In this document: positions 10,605 to 20,285 of the stretch, one piece after another
How the letters are laid out: every line of letters starts with the position of its first letter
Numbering within the stretch: the stretch's first letter is position 1
Source: Ascaphus truei
Lineage: Eukaryota > Chordata > Amphibia > Anura > Ascaphidae
Direction: 5' to 3'
NCBI GenBank assembly: GCA_036426205.1
Contig: WSYH01000664.1
Span: forward strand, 1 to 64,000
DNA length: 64,000 nucleotides
The notes under the pieces: generated by a model
Database searches by the model: none
Seen by the model: the letters and a program-made list of their open reading frames with translations, nothing else
Told to the model about the DNA's origin: nothing
Program-made: the position numbers and the translations under genes

Positions 10605-12066
10605 TCACAAAGCGAATTCGATCCCCAGCAGATTATCCTTCCAGGGCCGATGCCTTGTATGCCACAAAATGCCATTAATGGAGTCTCGCACGATTTTTAT
10701 TAAAGGATCGGTAATTGAAAAATAGCACCGCAATTCCTCCACAGCAGTCTTTCTTAAATTTTCAGGAAGAGCCTTTTTCTCGCCATTCCCTTCGTAGTTC
10801 ACATTGTGGGCCCACCCTAAGTACAACGAGTATGGCACGTGATGCTTGAAAATTAACAAGCATGCCTCTGGGGTATACGAGCACTTGCAAACCTATACTT
10901 CTCCCTGAGTGGCTGGGGCAGCTCGCACAGGATGATGTCGGGCACCGTCTCAATGCAAGCGTATGTGGGTTGGATTCTGTGAGCGGGTGTTCTTCTTGGA
11001 GTGGGTGTGCTTGTGGTGGTGGACAAGGGTAGGTTGTCTGGGAGGATGCTTTCCTCCTGTCTTGGTCTCCTTGTCAGTGTTGCCTCCTGGCGTGGTCTTG
11101 ACGGGGTTGTCATGACATCCTTGTCAACGGCATACATGAACACATATTCTTCTGATGGAGGGGGTGCGCTTGGTGATGGAAGGTTGAAGGTCCCATTCAT
11201 CCCATCCATGCCACCCTCCTGCTCCGGCGTCTGAGATACAGGGGCATGAACTCCGAGCAAATTATGTATGCCCGCTATGTCAGTCTCTATCTTCTCCATC
11301 CGTTGATCCATCTTCTCCATCCTTTTATCCATATTTAGCATGGTCTCTAAAAGAAGATCTATCTTTACCAGCATAGAGTTCCCAGAGATATCGACACTTA
11401 ACCCATTCAGCATGCAGTCTAACGAGCTGGATCTTGTGCATGGGGTGCTGTGGACATCTGGGTGGATGGGTGCATAAGAGGATTAGATGGGGGTTCCCTG
11501 GAGATAAGCGGCAGCGTCGTCGATGAGTGATGGAGGAGGTGTCCTGTGGATTTCCGGGAGAGAAGCGACAGAGTCGTCGAAGAGTGATGGAGAAGGTGCC
11601 CTGTGGATTTCCGGGAGAGAAGCGGCAGCGGCGGCGAGGAGTGATGGAGAAGGTGTCCTCTGGGTTTCCGGGAGAGAAGCGGCAGCGGTGGCGAGGAGTG
11701 ATGGAGAAGGTGTCCTCGGTGTTTCCGGGAGAGAAGCGGCAGCGGCGGCGGCGAGGGCGGATGCATAAGGTTTTGCTTTTTGTGTACATCACCGAATTTC
11801 TTCTTGACATAATAAGGCTTCTTTAAAGCCTTACCTGTAGCCTTTGGAGTCGTCAGACGGTTTTCTTTATTAGCCATAGCCTTTCGCTTTGGCCTTGGCT
11901 TGGAAACGGCTGCTGCCTTTCGCTTTTTCTTCATGACAGGCACGGCAGAGACGAGTGGGTTCCTGCATCCATAGAATCGGGGTTGATCCATGGAAGCAGA
12001 TGGCACAATGCAGTATCTGGACAAGGGCAAGTTCAGATACAGATCATCGAGTGGGAGGCTATGCAA
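10605..12066 (-). CDS. BEN-like domain protein with basic N-terminus, 19-aa repeats and coiled coil; frame broken
   Basis: Minus-strand gene diverging from the transposase. From the ATG at 12066 it encodes a lysine-rich segment likely to be a nuclear signal (MKKKRKAAA, KPRPKRKAMANKEN), then five 19-residue repeats (core PLLSRKxxGHLLHHSS) at about 11512-11765. A second frame (from 11413) carries a short heptad-like coil (LLETMLNMDKRMEKMDQRME). A third frame (to 10605) ends in a BEN-like domain: CLLIFKHHVPYSLYLGW, NVNYEGNGEKKALPENLR, LIKIVRDSINGILW. BEN domains bind DNA and mediate chromatin contacts. Frame changes lie near 11420-11450 and 10862-10875; small introns or base errors could explain them. 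The domain call is from pattern memory of the ALPxNLR and IRDxIN positions. Confidence 0.55.
11512..11765 (-). repeat. 57-bp coding minisatellite
   Basis: About 4.5 units of exactly 57 bp, each with TTTCCGGGAGAGAAGCG and GAGTGATGGAG. Since 57 is 19 codons, copy-number change keeps the frame. At least two minus-strand frames and two plus-strand frames stay open across it. Later units (GCGGCAGCGGCGG) show local expansion. Confidence 0.85.
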
Positions 12067-12272
12067 TGTGTGTCACCGTTTATGCATGGCGACGAGGTGC
12101 AGGTGTTAAAAGTGGGCGTATTCTAATGTGACTCATTAAAGTATAAATACACCATCCATTTTGTGGATTCACTGCACATTGAATACACATCGACTAAACA
12201 TCGAATATACATTCTTGTGCTTGTATTTCTTTCTACACGCAGCTTGTTAAAAAGATTTCTAAGGATCTCAGC
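12067..12272. promoter_or_regulatory. Divergent promoter region between BEN-like and transposase genes
   Basis: Only 206 bp separates the two divergent start codons. A TATA box, TATAAATA, lies at 12142-12149 on the plus strand, about 125 bp before the transposase ATG. I see no clear TATA for the minus-strand gene. A shared bidirectional promoter is inferred from the spacing. Confidence 0.5.
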
Positions 12273-13788
12273 ATGAGAATAAAGGAGATGTACACGAGAG
12301 GACAACGAATTGCGGATATTCAACGCTGGCTAAGTACTTCTGGCCTCGTTGTGCCAGCAGCAACCGTGAGCTATCATGCCCACAGTAGGACCAAAAAAGT
12401 AAAGAGGACACCAACCGTAACTACCGCGTAAGTACTGTACTGTACTGTATCTATCTATTTATATTGTTATCGCTGTATATTTATATAACTCTATTCTATA
12501 CAGTATCTATTTTTATTGTTATTGCTGTATATTTATATAACTCTATTCTATACAGTATCTATTTTATTGTTATCGCTGTATATTTATATAACTCTATTCT
12601 ATACAGTATCTATCTATTATTATTGTTATCGCTGTATATTTATACAGTATAACTATTCTATTAAAGTAATATCTATATTTGGCCATACTGTAGGCCTGAG
12701 CATAAATGTACCTGTACGTGTGGCATACTGTAACGTATTGTTGTTTTTCCTTTAAACTGTAGGGAGACAACTGTTCTGGTTGACAGAATAAGTGAAGAGA
12801 ATGATGAGAAGAGTGCCTTAAGGGTCAAATACACTCTGCATAAAAATCACAATCTAACCGTATCAGAGACCAGCATTAAGAAGATGAGACGCAGAATTGG
12901 ATGGAAATATGGACGTGTGAGCTTAGTACTGGAGAGTACAGGAGGTGAAAAGTGTTGTTTAATAAACTGTACTGTACCTATAAAATTATTCCTTGTCATT
13001 ACAGAGCGTACCCTATGATAAGGGACGTAAACAAGATTAAGAGAGTGGTCCAGACACAGGCATGGATCGACAGAGGCGAAACTTTTCAGGATTGCATCTT
13101 TACTGACGAGTCTACTGTATCTCTGTAGAGATTTGCCACCATTTCATCCACAAAAAAGGACGCATATCTATGAAGCCACGTCCAAAACACCCAGTGAAGA
13201 TCCATGTGTGGGGTGCCATCTCTAGGCGTGGACCAGGATGCATCGTCATCTTTGATGGTCCAGTATAATAATGCACAAAGTCACATGCTTTAGCCTTAAG
13301 CACTGTACTACTGTAGTGTGCATTATTTTGAGCACTTTTCTTTACTTGTTACAGGAATCATGAATAAAGATTTTTTCCGAAAGCAAATAGTGCCTGAGAT
13401 TGTGGAATACATCACACGTGAATTCCCAGATGGTCACCGTTTCTACCAGGACAACGATCCGAAGCACACCGCGTCAACTGCGCATATTCTTGCCTGCGGT
13501 TTCAACTGGGGGAAGACGCCAGCGGAGTAAGTGCGGTAACCGTGTCCTGTTTTTTCACACTGTTTACTGTATATCTCTTTAACTAATTCTCCTTTTTTCC
13601 CCCTCCAATGACAGATCGCCAGACTTCAATCCTATCGAAATGGTCTCGCATCAGCTGAAGGACCATATCAAAAAGTGGTGAAACTCTCAAAAAAGGATGA
13701 GTTGGCGAATGGCATAATGAGTTTTTCGAACGATGTGCTCACCGTGGAACACTGTAATAAATATATCGACCATATTGCGACTGTGTAA
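12273..13788 (+). CDS. Tc1-like DDE transposase with four spliceosomal introns
   Basis: Cut-and-paste transposase. Exons: 12273-12427, 12763 to about 12914, about 13007-13257, 13355-13526, 13615-13788. Introns have GT-AG ends (GTAAGTAC at 12428, GTAAGTGC at 13527, ACAG at 13351 and 13611); the 1/2, 3/4 and 4/5 joins keep the frame. Exons 1-2 give helix-turn-helix DNA binding ([25 protein letters not shown]). Exon 3 has the first Asp in IFTDES (near 13104) and [19 protein letters not shown]. Exon 4 has the second Asp in YQDNDPKHT (13450). Exon 5 has ESPDFNPIE, with the Glu at 13637. I count 32 residues between the last two catalytic positions, against 34 in Tc1. Apparent frameshifts lie near 13124 and 13670 (A run), and the exon 2/3 join is not unique. 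Introns are unusual in vertebrate Tc1 transposases. It may be active, recently dead or domesticated. Confidence 0.8.
12445..12665 (+). repeat. ~52-bp minisatellite inside intron 1
   Basis: Four units of about 52-56 bp, each holding TTGTTATCGCTGTATATTTA and ACTCTATTCTATACAGT. It lies wholly within intron 1 of the transposase and accounts for most of that intron's length and for its tyrosine/isoleucine-rich open frames. Confidence 0.85.
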
Positions 13789-14377
13789 ATTGTGTGAACT
13801 GTGTGTGTAGTGTATCTACAGTCATGATTTACACAAACCCCCTCCCTCTCTCAATGAACTACAGAATGCAATGTGGCCATGATGAACAAGATAAAGACTA
13901 TACAATTGTATTACTGTTTTTATTATTATAAATGTGCATTATTCATGATTATTTGTATTTTTCATTCTTCCATGATTATGCACCGGCCCTCAAATTTCAA
14001 ATGAAGAACTACAGTACACTACTGTACACTACTGTACGTGTACAAAGAAGATAAATACTGAAAATTATTATTTGTATTTTTTATTCCTGATAAAATAAAA
14101 TAAATATTTAATTACATTCACATTTTTTTCCTTTGAACTTTAAATTCACTGTGAATTTAAATTCACTATGTGAGGGGGGGGGGGATTCTTCAAGAAGGCT
14201 TACATTTTTATTCAATGGTTACATTTTTATTCATTGGTTACATAATCAGATTAAAATATTCAATTCGAGAAGGGTTTATCACAAGTGCGCATGCGTTAAA
14301 GTAAAAAAAGCCTCAAAGGGTTGGGGGGGTTGGTCATCATAATGAATTAGCATAAGGGATAAGCCAAGCAGTTGAAA

Positions 14378-15150
14378 ATGATTGTGAAGTTATACACGCA
14401 TGCGCATTAATCATCAACTAGGTTCCCAAAGAGGATAACACGCAGGCGCAGAGATGTGACGCTCAGCTCGGGACGATTAAAAGCACAAAGCCAAGCTTTT
14501 CAAAATGAATGGTTCGAGAGGTGTCGATAAAAAGATGAAATCCTTGAGCCTTGTGTGTGTCTGTGGGGGGAGGGGGATAAAGTTCCATGAAGGATTAGCA
14601 GTACTGTACTGTAGTTCACAGACATATTTTCAACAGGTCATCATAATGTTTTGATCCCCATAACCCAAATCAATCAAAATTACATAAAGCATGTGAATAA
14701 CCAGTGTAACATTAAAAATCTACAGTACCGATAGAATATCAGAATAACAAAAATTTTTATGCAGGCATACATGTCTGGAAACGAAACATACAAAAAAAAA
14801 AAGAAATATTTTTTTTTCCAGACTTGAACTTCCACATGATTGTGAAGTTATACACGCATGCGCATTAATCATCAACTAGGTCCCTTCCCAAAGAGGATTA
14901 CATGCAGGCGCAGAGATGTGACGCTCAGCTCGGGACGATTAAAAGCACAAAGCCAAGCTTTTGAAAATGAATGGTTTACGAGAGGTGTCGATAAGAAGTT
15001 GAAATCCTTGAGTCTTGTGTGTGTCTGCAGGGGGGGGGAGGGGGGTAATGCTGCATGAAGGATTAGTAGTTCAAAGACATATTTTCAACTGGTCATCATT
15101 ATGTTTTGATCCCCAGACCCCCAAATCAATAAAAATTACATAAAGGATGT
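14378..15150. repeat. Two ~315-bp direct repeat copies
   Basis: Copy 1 is about 14378-14693 and copy 2 about 14836-15150. Both start ATGATTGTGAAGTTATACAC and include GATGTGACGCTCAGCTCGGG, GAGAGGTGTCGATAA and a G-rich run. The 142 bp between them are unrelated. Each copy has one CGCATGCGCATT site near its start. No protein signal. Confidence 0.8.
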
Positions 15151-15159
15151 CGAAAAAGG

Positions 15160-15950
15160 ACTGGTGTCTCCCAAGGTTATGTAGAATAGCTGCCAACCAA
15201 CTCAACACTTTCTGTTCATGTACCACTTCTTCAAAGGGAATGGCTGACAGGAGTTTAGTCCCTCCCTTGAATAGTGTCCATGTTCAACCACATGAACAAA
15301 AAACAAAAATATAACTTTTAATCAGTACTTTAAAAATGTTTAAACATTACATGCATAATACTATCTGCTTATTAAAACATATACAATTGATATCATGTCC
15401 CTTCATTGCACTTGAATGGGAAAAAAAGCTAACAGACTTTAATGAGAAATATACAATTGAGAATATGTATATTTTTTAAATCTATAAATCAAAGGAAAGC
15501 AGCATATGTATATATAAATATAATGTATAACTTATACACAAGTACTGTATATAGAAAATACAAAGTGTGGACAGAACTCAACCAATCTGTTCAGTCCTTG
15601 TAGTAGTTAGCGAGTGTCGCTGCTTACTATTACATCCCAACAACAATAATCATTTAAATATCAAAACCCACAGCACACCTTAGTAGGATAAAAAAGAATG
15701 ACATACTTTTATTGAAAGTTTCCAGCAGGACACACCATAAACAGGCAATGTTTTGGGCCACATGCCCTATCTCAAGCCTTCATATATGTTTTTATACCAA
15801 AATCTACTCACCACCTAGCCCCGCTCCCAGCCAGCTTTTTAAAAAAGAAATTGAATAAATTCCTAGTAAGGACTAATAACAACATTCTTTTTTCACATAA
15901 CAGTTTATTTATTGTATTACATTTATACTTTACTACAATTAGTCTTGGAT
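15160..15950. other. No gene; old MITE-like repeat in part
   Basis: AT-rich DNA. At about 15690-15775 is a segment with TTTTATTGAAAG, TTTCCAGCAGGACACACC and CAATGTTTTGGGCC, which on the minus strand is a CCAAAACATTG...CAATAAAA module seen elsewhere in the window. I see no coding potential. Confidence 0.4.
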
Positions 15951-15952
15951 AG

Positions 15953-16008
15953 GCGTGTGTGTGTGGGTGTGTGTGGGTGGTGTGGGTGTGTATGTGATTG
16001 TGGTGGTG

Positions 16009-16048
<40 letters not shown>

Positions 16049-16070
16049 ACACGTGTGTGTGTGTGTGAAT
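15953..16070. repeat. GT microsatellite
   Basis: Long GT/TG run with a few interruptions (GTGTGGGTG, TGTATGTGATTG). It generates a spurious histidine-rich frame on the minus strand. Confidence 0.95.
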
Positions 16071-16424
16071 GTCTGATCATGTCTGATCTAGAAAAAAAAA
16101 GCCACACGTGAATGACTAGTTTCCTGAACCCTTTAACCAGTGCCTGGATGCCCCCGCTTCACAATTTTTAAAGCAGCAAACCTGTCTGGGATCTCACCTG
16201 ATCTCAGTTCCTCAATGTCCAGGTACCCTCATTCCCGCAATGTTATACATTGGAGGGGAGGTGTTCCCTACTGTACCTGTCTTCTTGGTTAGGGGGGATT
16301 CCGATGTCTCCCGTGTGAAGCTCGAGTCAGATCTGGTAGAAAGAAGTATACGTTATTTTGGTGTAGGAATAGGGCAGTTAAGATATATAGGGTAAATAAG
16401 ATATCCAGATCCAGAGTGTGAGAG

Positions 16425-16453
16425 AGTGTGACAGAGAGAGAGTGTGTGGGTGT

Positions 16454-16506
<53 letters not shown>

Positions 16507-16540
16507 TGGGTGTGACAGAGAGAGTGTGTGGGTGTGTGAG
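16425..16540. repeat. GA microsatellite with GTGTGGGTGTGACAGA flanks
   Basis: A pure GA run at about 16457-16504 sits between copies of GTGTGGGTGTGACAGAGAGA. It produces spurious arginine/glutamate and leucine/serine frames on both strands. Confidence 0.95.
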
Positions 16541-17450
16541 GATCCCTGAACTGCGTGGCCTCATGCGCGCTCCCGCACGGACCTGCGCCTACGAGACCGG
16601 CCCCCGCTGCCAGGACTCTAGAGTCGCGCATCCACACTCGCGTTCCTGCACAGCCCTCGTGCACCGGGCAGAACGGCGCTCTCAACTCACGCAGCACGCA
16701 TGCGCGCACCCCCAACATCCCCAGTCGCAGCGGGAAAGCCTGCACCTCCGGATTGCATCACACATCATCTGCGTGTGACGCGTGCTCCGTGGCAACAGAG
16801 TTCATCAGCTCCATCACCACACCTGACTCCCCCTCTCATCCTATCACCAGCCTACCCAGAGGCCGCACCTCCGCTCCACACCTCTTGGGATTGGTCTTTT
16901 CTGGCTATTTATGATCAGCTGTGCTACTTGCACTTTGGCTGAGCATAGATTCACATTGCACTGTGTTTGCCTCTGCTAACCATGCCTTGTCTTTGTCTTG
17001 TTGTCTTACTCCTTGTGTTAATCTCCTGTATAGCAACCCAGCTTGCCTTTTGACCATCCGCACCTGGAATACTGAACTCGGCTCTCTGGCTCTCCGCTCC
17101 TCTCCAACCCTGACCATGGCATTGAACTTCAACTACCCTGCGCTCTCCATGAGACAGGTACTGAGGGTTTGACCTCCCCGGGGCCGAGCTGTAATTACAG
17201 TACCTGCCCAGCGCTCTCCTCTCTCCCCTTGTCCACTTCCGCAGCAGCAAAGGCAGCAGCACTTCCACCTGTATCGCCATAATGTGACGCAAACCCCCCA
17301 CCCTTCCCCGAGTGCCGCGCTATCAACACTATTTGCAGCGCTGCTCACCCCCTCAGGATACTGCAGGCTGCCGCCAGCCAATCAAGGGGATGCTCCCGAC
17401 AAGCAGCCGAGCGGAGGTGCGCTCTGGATGCTATGACTGACAGGCCCTAC
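16540..17450. other. CpG-rich segment, possible LTR or promoter-like DNA
   Basis: The segment is much richer in C, G and CpG than its surroundings (for example CATGCGCGCTCCCGCACGG). A run of CTGACC/CTCTGC-style pyrimidine phrases at 16870-17120 resembles the R-U5 style of gypsy LTRs and the segment at 32780-33110. I found no paired LTR, primer site or target duplication. A host CpG island is a possible alternative. Open frames on both strands look compositional. Confidence 0.3.
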
Positions 17451-17552
17451 GGGGGAGGAGGGAAAACGCTGCTCAGAGAGGTGGGGGAGGATGGAAATCA
17501 CTGCTCAGAGAGATGGGGAGGAGGGAAAGCGCTGCTCAGAGAGGCGGAGGCA
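17445..17552. repeat. Three ~36-bp tandem units
   Basis: Units built on GGAGGAGGGAAA, CGCTGCTCAGAGAG and GGGGAGG repeat three times with small changes directly before a palindromic MITE. Confidence 0.75.
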
Positions 17553-17577
17553 AACGCCAGTGGGCAATTTCGGGTCG

Positions 17578-17819
17578 ACTGGCTTTGTCGAACACTGTAT
17601 AAATAGAGAGAGGTATCAGTACCGTGTTAGCCGAGCTTTAATAATCAAAAATGAATAGACGATATTGTTCTGTGGCTAACGAAATGCCTTTATTTGTGCG
17701 GTAAATAAAAGCATTTTGTTAGCCACAGAATGGTATCGTCTATTCATTTTTGATTATTAAAGCTCGGCTAACATGGTACTGATACCTCTCTCTATAGTAT
17801 AGTGTTCGACAAAGCCAGT
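17578..17819. mobile_element. Palindromic MITE (ACTGGCTTTGTCGAAC ends)
   Basis: The whole ~242-bp segment is one inverted repeat: ACTGGCTTTGTCGAACACTG at the left, its complement near the right, and TTAGCCGAGCTTTAATAATC / GATTATTAAAGCTCGGCTAA inside. The loop is short. Non-coding and non-autonomous; superfamily not identified. Confidence 0.8.
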
Positions 17820-17837
17820 TGCCCGGTATATATATAT

Positions 17838-18075
17838 ATATAGAGAAATCAGTACCGTGTTAGCCGAGCTTCAATAATCAAAAAATAAATAGATGATACG
17901 TTCTGGCTAACGAAATGCTTTATTTGTGCGAGCTTTCGAGATACACTGATATCTTCTTCCGGCGATATTACAATGTAACATCGCCGGAAGAGAAGAGATC
18001 AAGGTGTATCTCGAAGCTCGCACAAATATAAAAGCATTTCATTAGCCACAACGGTACTCATCTATTTATTTTTGA
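17838..18075. mobile_element. Second, diverged copy of the palindromic MITE
   Basis: It shares AGTACCGTGTTAGCCGAGCT and TTTTTGATT with the element at 17578-17819 and is again palindromic. Its centre holds TATCTTCTTCCGGCGATATT folding on ATCGCCGGAAG, and GCGAGCTTTCGAGATACAC pairs with a copy on the other arm. A fragment of the same arm (TCTCGAAAGCTCGCACAAAT) recurs near 18243. Confidence 0.75.
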
Positions 18076-18098
18076 TTGTTAATATATATATATAATAT

Positions 18099-18556
18099 AT
18101 ATTCTATGTAAGGTTATGTTGAGTGGCTTTGGCTCCTATTCACTTTTGTCTCATTTTTACACCAACTTGAAGGTTTTTCGCCCTATTCCGGAGAGCTACA
18201 CATCTATTGCACCACCTGAGGGACTAAGACAGAGATCAGTGTATCTCGAAAGCTCGCACAAATATAAACAGCATTTCGTAGCCCCAGAGACCCGGTGTGG
18301 GAGACTACGACATCGGTGCTGCCCATGACAATGGGTTTTGGGTGTAGGGGGGGACATTGGACGTGGTTGTGGTGGTTGGTGACTGATGTGTGGCTGGGGA
18401 TCATCTATTATTTTTTGATTTATTGATTAGAACATATATATATACAATATATATATAATATAGGATATATCTACAAGTTTATATCTATTTATGATAATAT
18501 TTAGATATATATATGTAATATATATATAGTATTCGATATATATTATATATATGATA

Positions 18557-18587
<31 letters not shown>

Positions 18588-18720
18588 TCTATGTAAGGTT
18601 ATTGTTGATGTGGCTTTGGCTCATATTCACTTTTTGTCTCCTTTTTACACCAACTTGAAGGTTTTTCGACCTATTCCGGAAGCTACACATCTAATTGCAC
18701 CACCTGAGGACTACGCTACG
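18099..18720. repeat. ~125-bp direct repeat pair around TA-rich DNA
   Basis: Copies at about 18099-18222 and 18584-18712 share ATTCTATGTAAGGTTAT, TTTTACACCAACTTGAAGG and GCACCACCTGAGGA. Between them lie a MITE arm fragment and a strongly TA-rich stretch (18425-18585). Probably a local duplication. Confidence 0.75.
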
Positions 18721-19295
18721 GACAGTGAGAAACCCATACCCCTTATATTGCTGATGAGCAGTTTTTAAATTATATTTCATGTGAGTGTAGAACTTACCAT
18801 GTGCTCTTAATGAATTTTTGAATATACAATATCACACAATTGGCGTCTCTTTTGCTTTTCTTTTCCTTTGTTTTTGATCTACATAGCAGAGTGAAATGTT
18901 GTTGTGATGGTTTGTGTGTTTCTGTATTTGGTTCTGGTGTGTGTCCTTGCCTTGGACTGTTAGAGGATCAGCAGATAGGGGGCATATGCTAGCAGCTATG
19001 AGAAGTGTACAGTATATATGTGTGGGATAATAAGTCCTTTTCACACAGATTAGCATGTAAGCGCATTGTAGAAGCCCTTCTCTCATGTCCAAATCGTGCG
19101 AGAAGTACTTTTTTTTTTTAAAGCGATTTCCTGCTGGTGCAAATCTGTGCGATTTGGCCAAAATGGCTCAACCTGGTCAATTGTGTTAATTCACTAGTAT
19201 TCTACCTCTGCAAAGTCCAAAATGGAAAAATCGGATGGAAATACTCGCAAATGTAATTTTATTGGCCCAATAAATGTGAGATGGACTATTTTTTT

Positions 19296-19872
19296 TTTTT
19301 ATTTATAAAATGTTTTACCAGGAAGTAAAAAAGAAATGTATTCTTTCAGTGGCAAAGATATGTGGGTGTGTAGCACACCAAAACAGTGCAACTAAATGCA
19401 AAGAAAATACTTGCGCACAATGCCGGAGCTCCTGGTTCAGGGATGGCCTATCTGCAGCAATCCAAATATACAGCAACAAGAGAGATGATCCAGGGCTCCA
19501 TGGATTTTTCAGCAAAATAATTGATTGCATCATGAATAAATTCTTTTGCTGAAAAATCCGTGGAGCCAGGAACATCTCTCTTGTTTCTTTCAGTGGCACA
19601 CACACTAATGTGTGTGCCACTGAAAGAATATATTTATTTTCTACAAATCCATTGTGCTCTGGATCTTCAACTTACTTACATATACTTGAAATTACACCAG
19701 ACAGGTTTTTTTCCCTTAACCACGGAGCACTGGTTCCTTTAAACGCAAGTATATTGCCCATGATATACTGTATTATTTAAGGTGTGCACTACTGAATCTC
19801 ACATTTACTTGCCAGGAAGTAATACATTGAGAGTTACCTCTCGTTTTCAAGTATATCTCTGTTGAGCATGGA
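19296..19872 (-). mobile_element. LINE 3' tail split by an insertion
   Basis: Minus-strand 3' tail of the LINE family also seen at 47320, 51370 and 63460 (ACTTGAAAACGAGAGGTAAC, CAATGTATTACTTCCTGG, TAAAACATTTTATAAATAAA). Here it is cut after TTACTTCCTGG: the inner part is at 19812-19872 and the outer part at 19296-19328. The intact tails define the join exactly. Confidence 0.8.
19329..19811. mobile_element. Fold-back-containing insertion with 11-bp target duplication
   Basis: CCAGGAAGTAA occurs at 19318-19328 and 19812-19822, flanking a 483-bp insertion into the LINE tail. The insertion holds a hairpin (GTGTGTGCCACTGAAAGAAT with CATTAGTGTGTGTGCCACTG) and another pairing around GATTTTTCAGCA / TGCTGAAAAATC. 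It ends with a TGCTCTGGATCTTC ... GGAGCACTGGTTCC segment. No protein. Eleven bases is long for most DNA transposons, so retroposition is possible. Confidence 0.65.
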
Positions 19873-20114
19873 CTAATTCAATTTGTTTAATTATCATTTA
19901 CATGCACTTGTCTAATTTTTTCCTGTACTGTCTACACAATTATGTACATTACTGGTCAATAATTGCTTGCCTGGAGGTGTTGAAAGGCCAATACAAAGTC
20001 AAGGGCCTTTAACCCAGTCAGGCATTATTGGCCAGTAATGCCCTCTTTTATGTGGATTATTACTATAATAGTTTAAATGTATATGTTTGTATGATTTTTT
20101 CTAACATAATTTTT

Positions 20115-20285
20115 TTTTTTAAATCCCTGCCACCTAGAACTTACAATCTAATTTTAATGGCACAGGAAGGCACCTAGAGATACAGTAAAATGAATTGCCC
20201 AATGTCACTGGAATTAGAACCAGCCCCCCCTGGCAAGACAGGGCATTAGTTTCAGGTACAGTGCCTTTCCTCACTGAGCCACTTT
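20115..20285 (-). mobile_element. MIR-like CORE-SINE / L2-tail fragment
   Basis: On the minus strand it carries the MIR core sense of GTGACnTTGGGCAAG (seen here as TTGCCCAATGTCAC) and the L2-like AGCTTACAATCTAATT phrase (ACTTACAATCTAATTTTAAT on the plus strand). GAGCCACTTTTC near 20275 fits the tRNA-derived end. Diverged, without flanking duplications that I can see. Confidence 0.5.

Larger units (their letters stand above)
8592..14340. mobile_element. Candidate multi-gene Tc1-like DNA transposon
   Basis: The proposed unit starts at a TA inside a CR1 fragment with CAGTAAAGCCGCGGCC, then TTATTCTAACACTTCAC. The inverted right end of the MITE at 21509-21867 reads CAGCTGCAGCGGCCGTTATT, then TGAACACTTCAC, so the two ends are related. 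Inside are a forkhead-like frame (+), a BEN-like gene (-) and a spliced Tc1-like transposase gene (+). NRF1-like GCGCATGCGC sites or near-matches occur near 8812, 9790, 14290, 14400 and 14857. I did not find a matching right terminus, so the end coordinate is arbitrary. It could instead be neighbouring insertions, or a stationary cluster derived from a transposon. Confidence 0.45.

Noticed and set aside
11512..11765. CRISPR-like regular array
   Set aside because: Units are contiguous without spacers, are coding, and the DNA is eukaryotic.
12464..12755. Tyrosine/isoleucine-rich forward frames
   Set aside because: By-product of the ~52-bp minisatellite lying within intron 1 of the transposase.
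16289..16778. Leucine/serine-rich and arginine/glutamate-rich frames
   Set aside because: Translation of a GA microsatellite and CpG-rich DNA; no domain.
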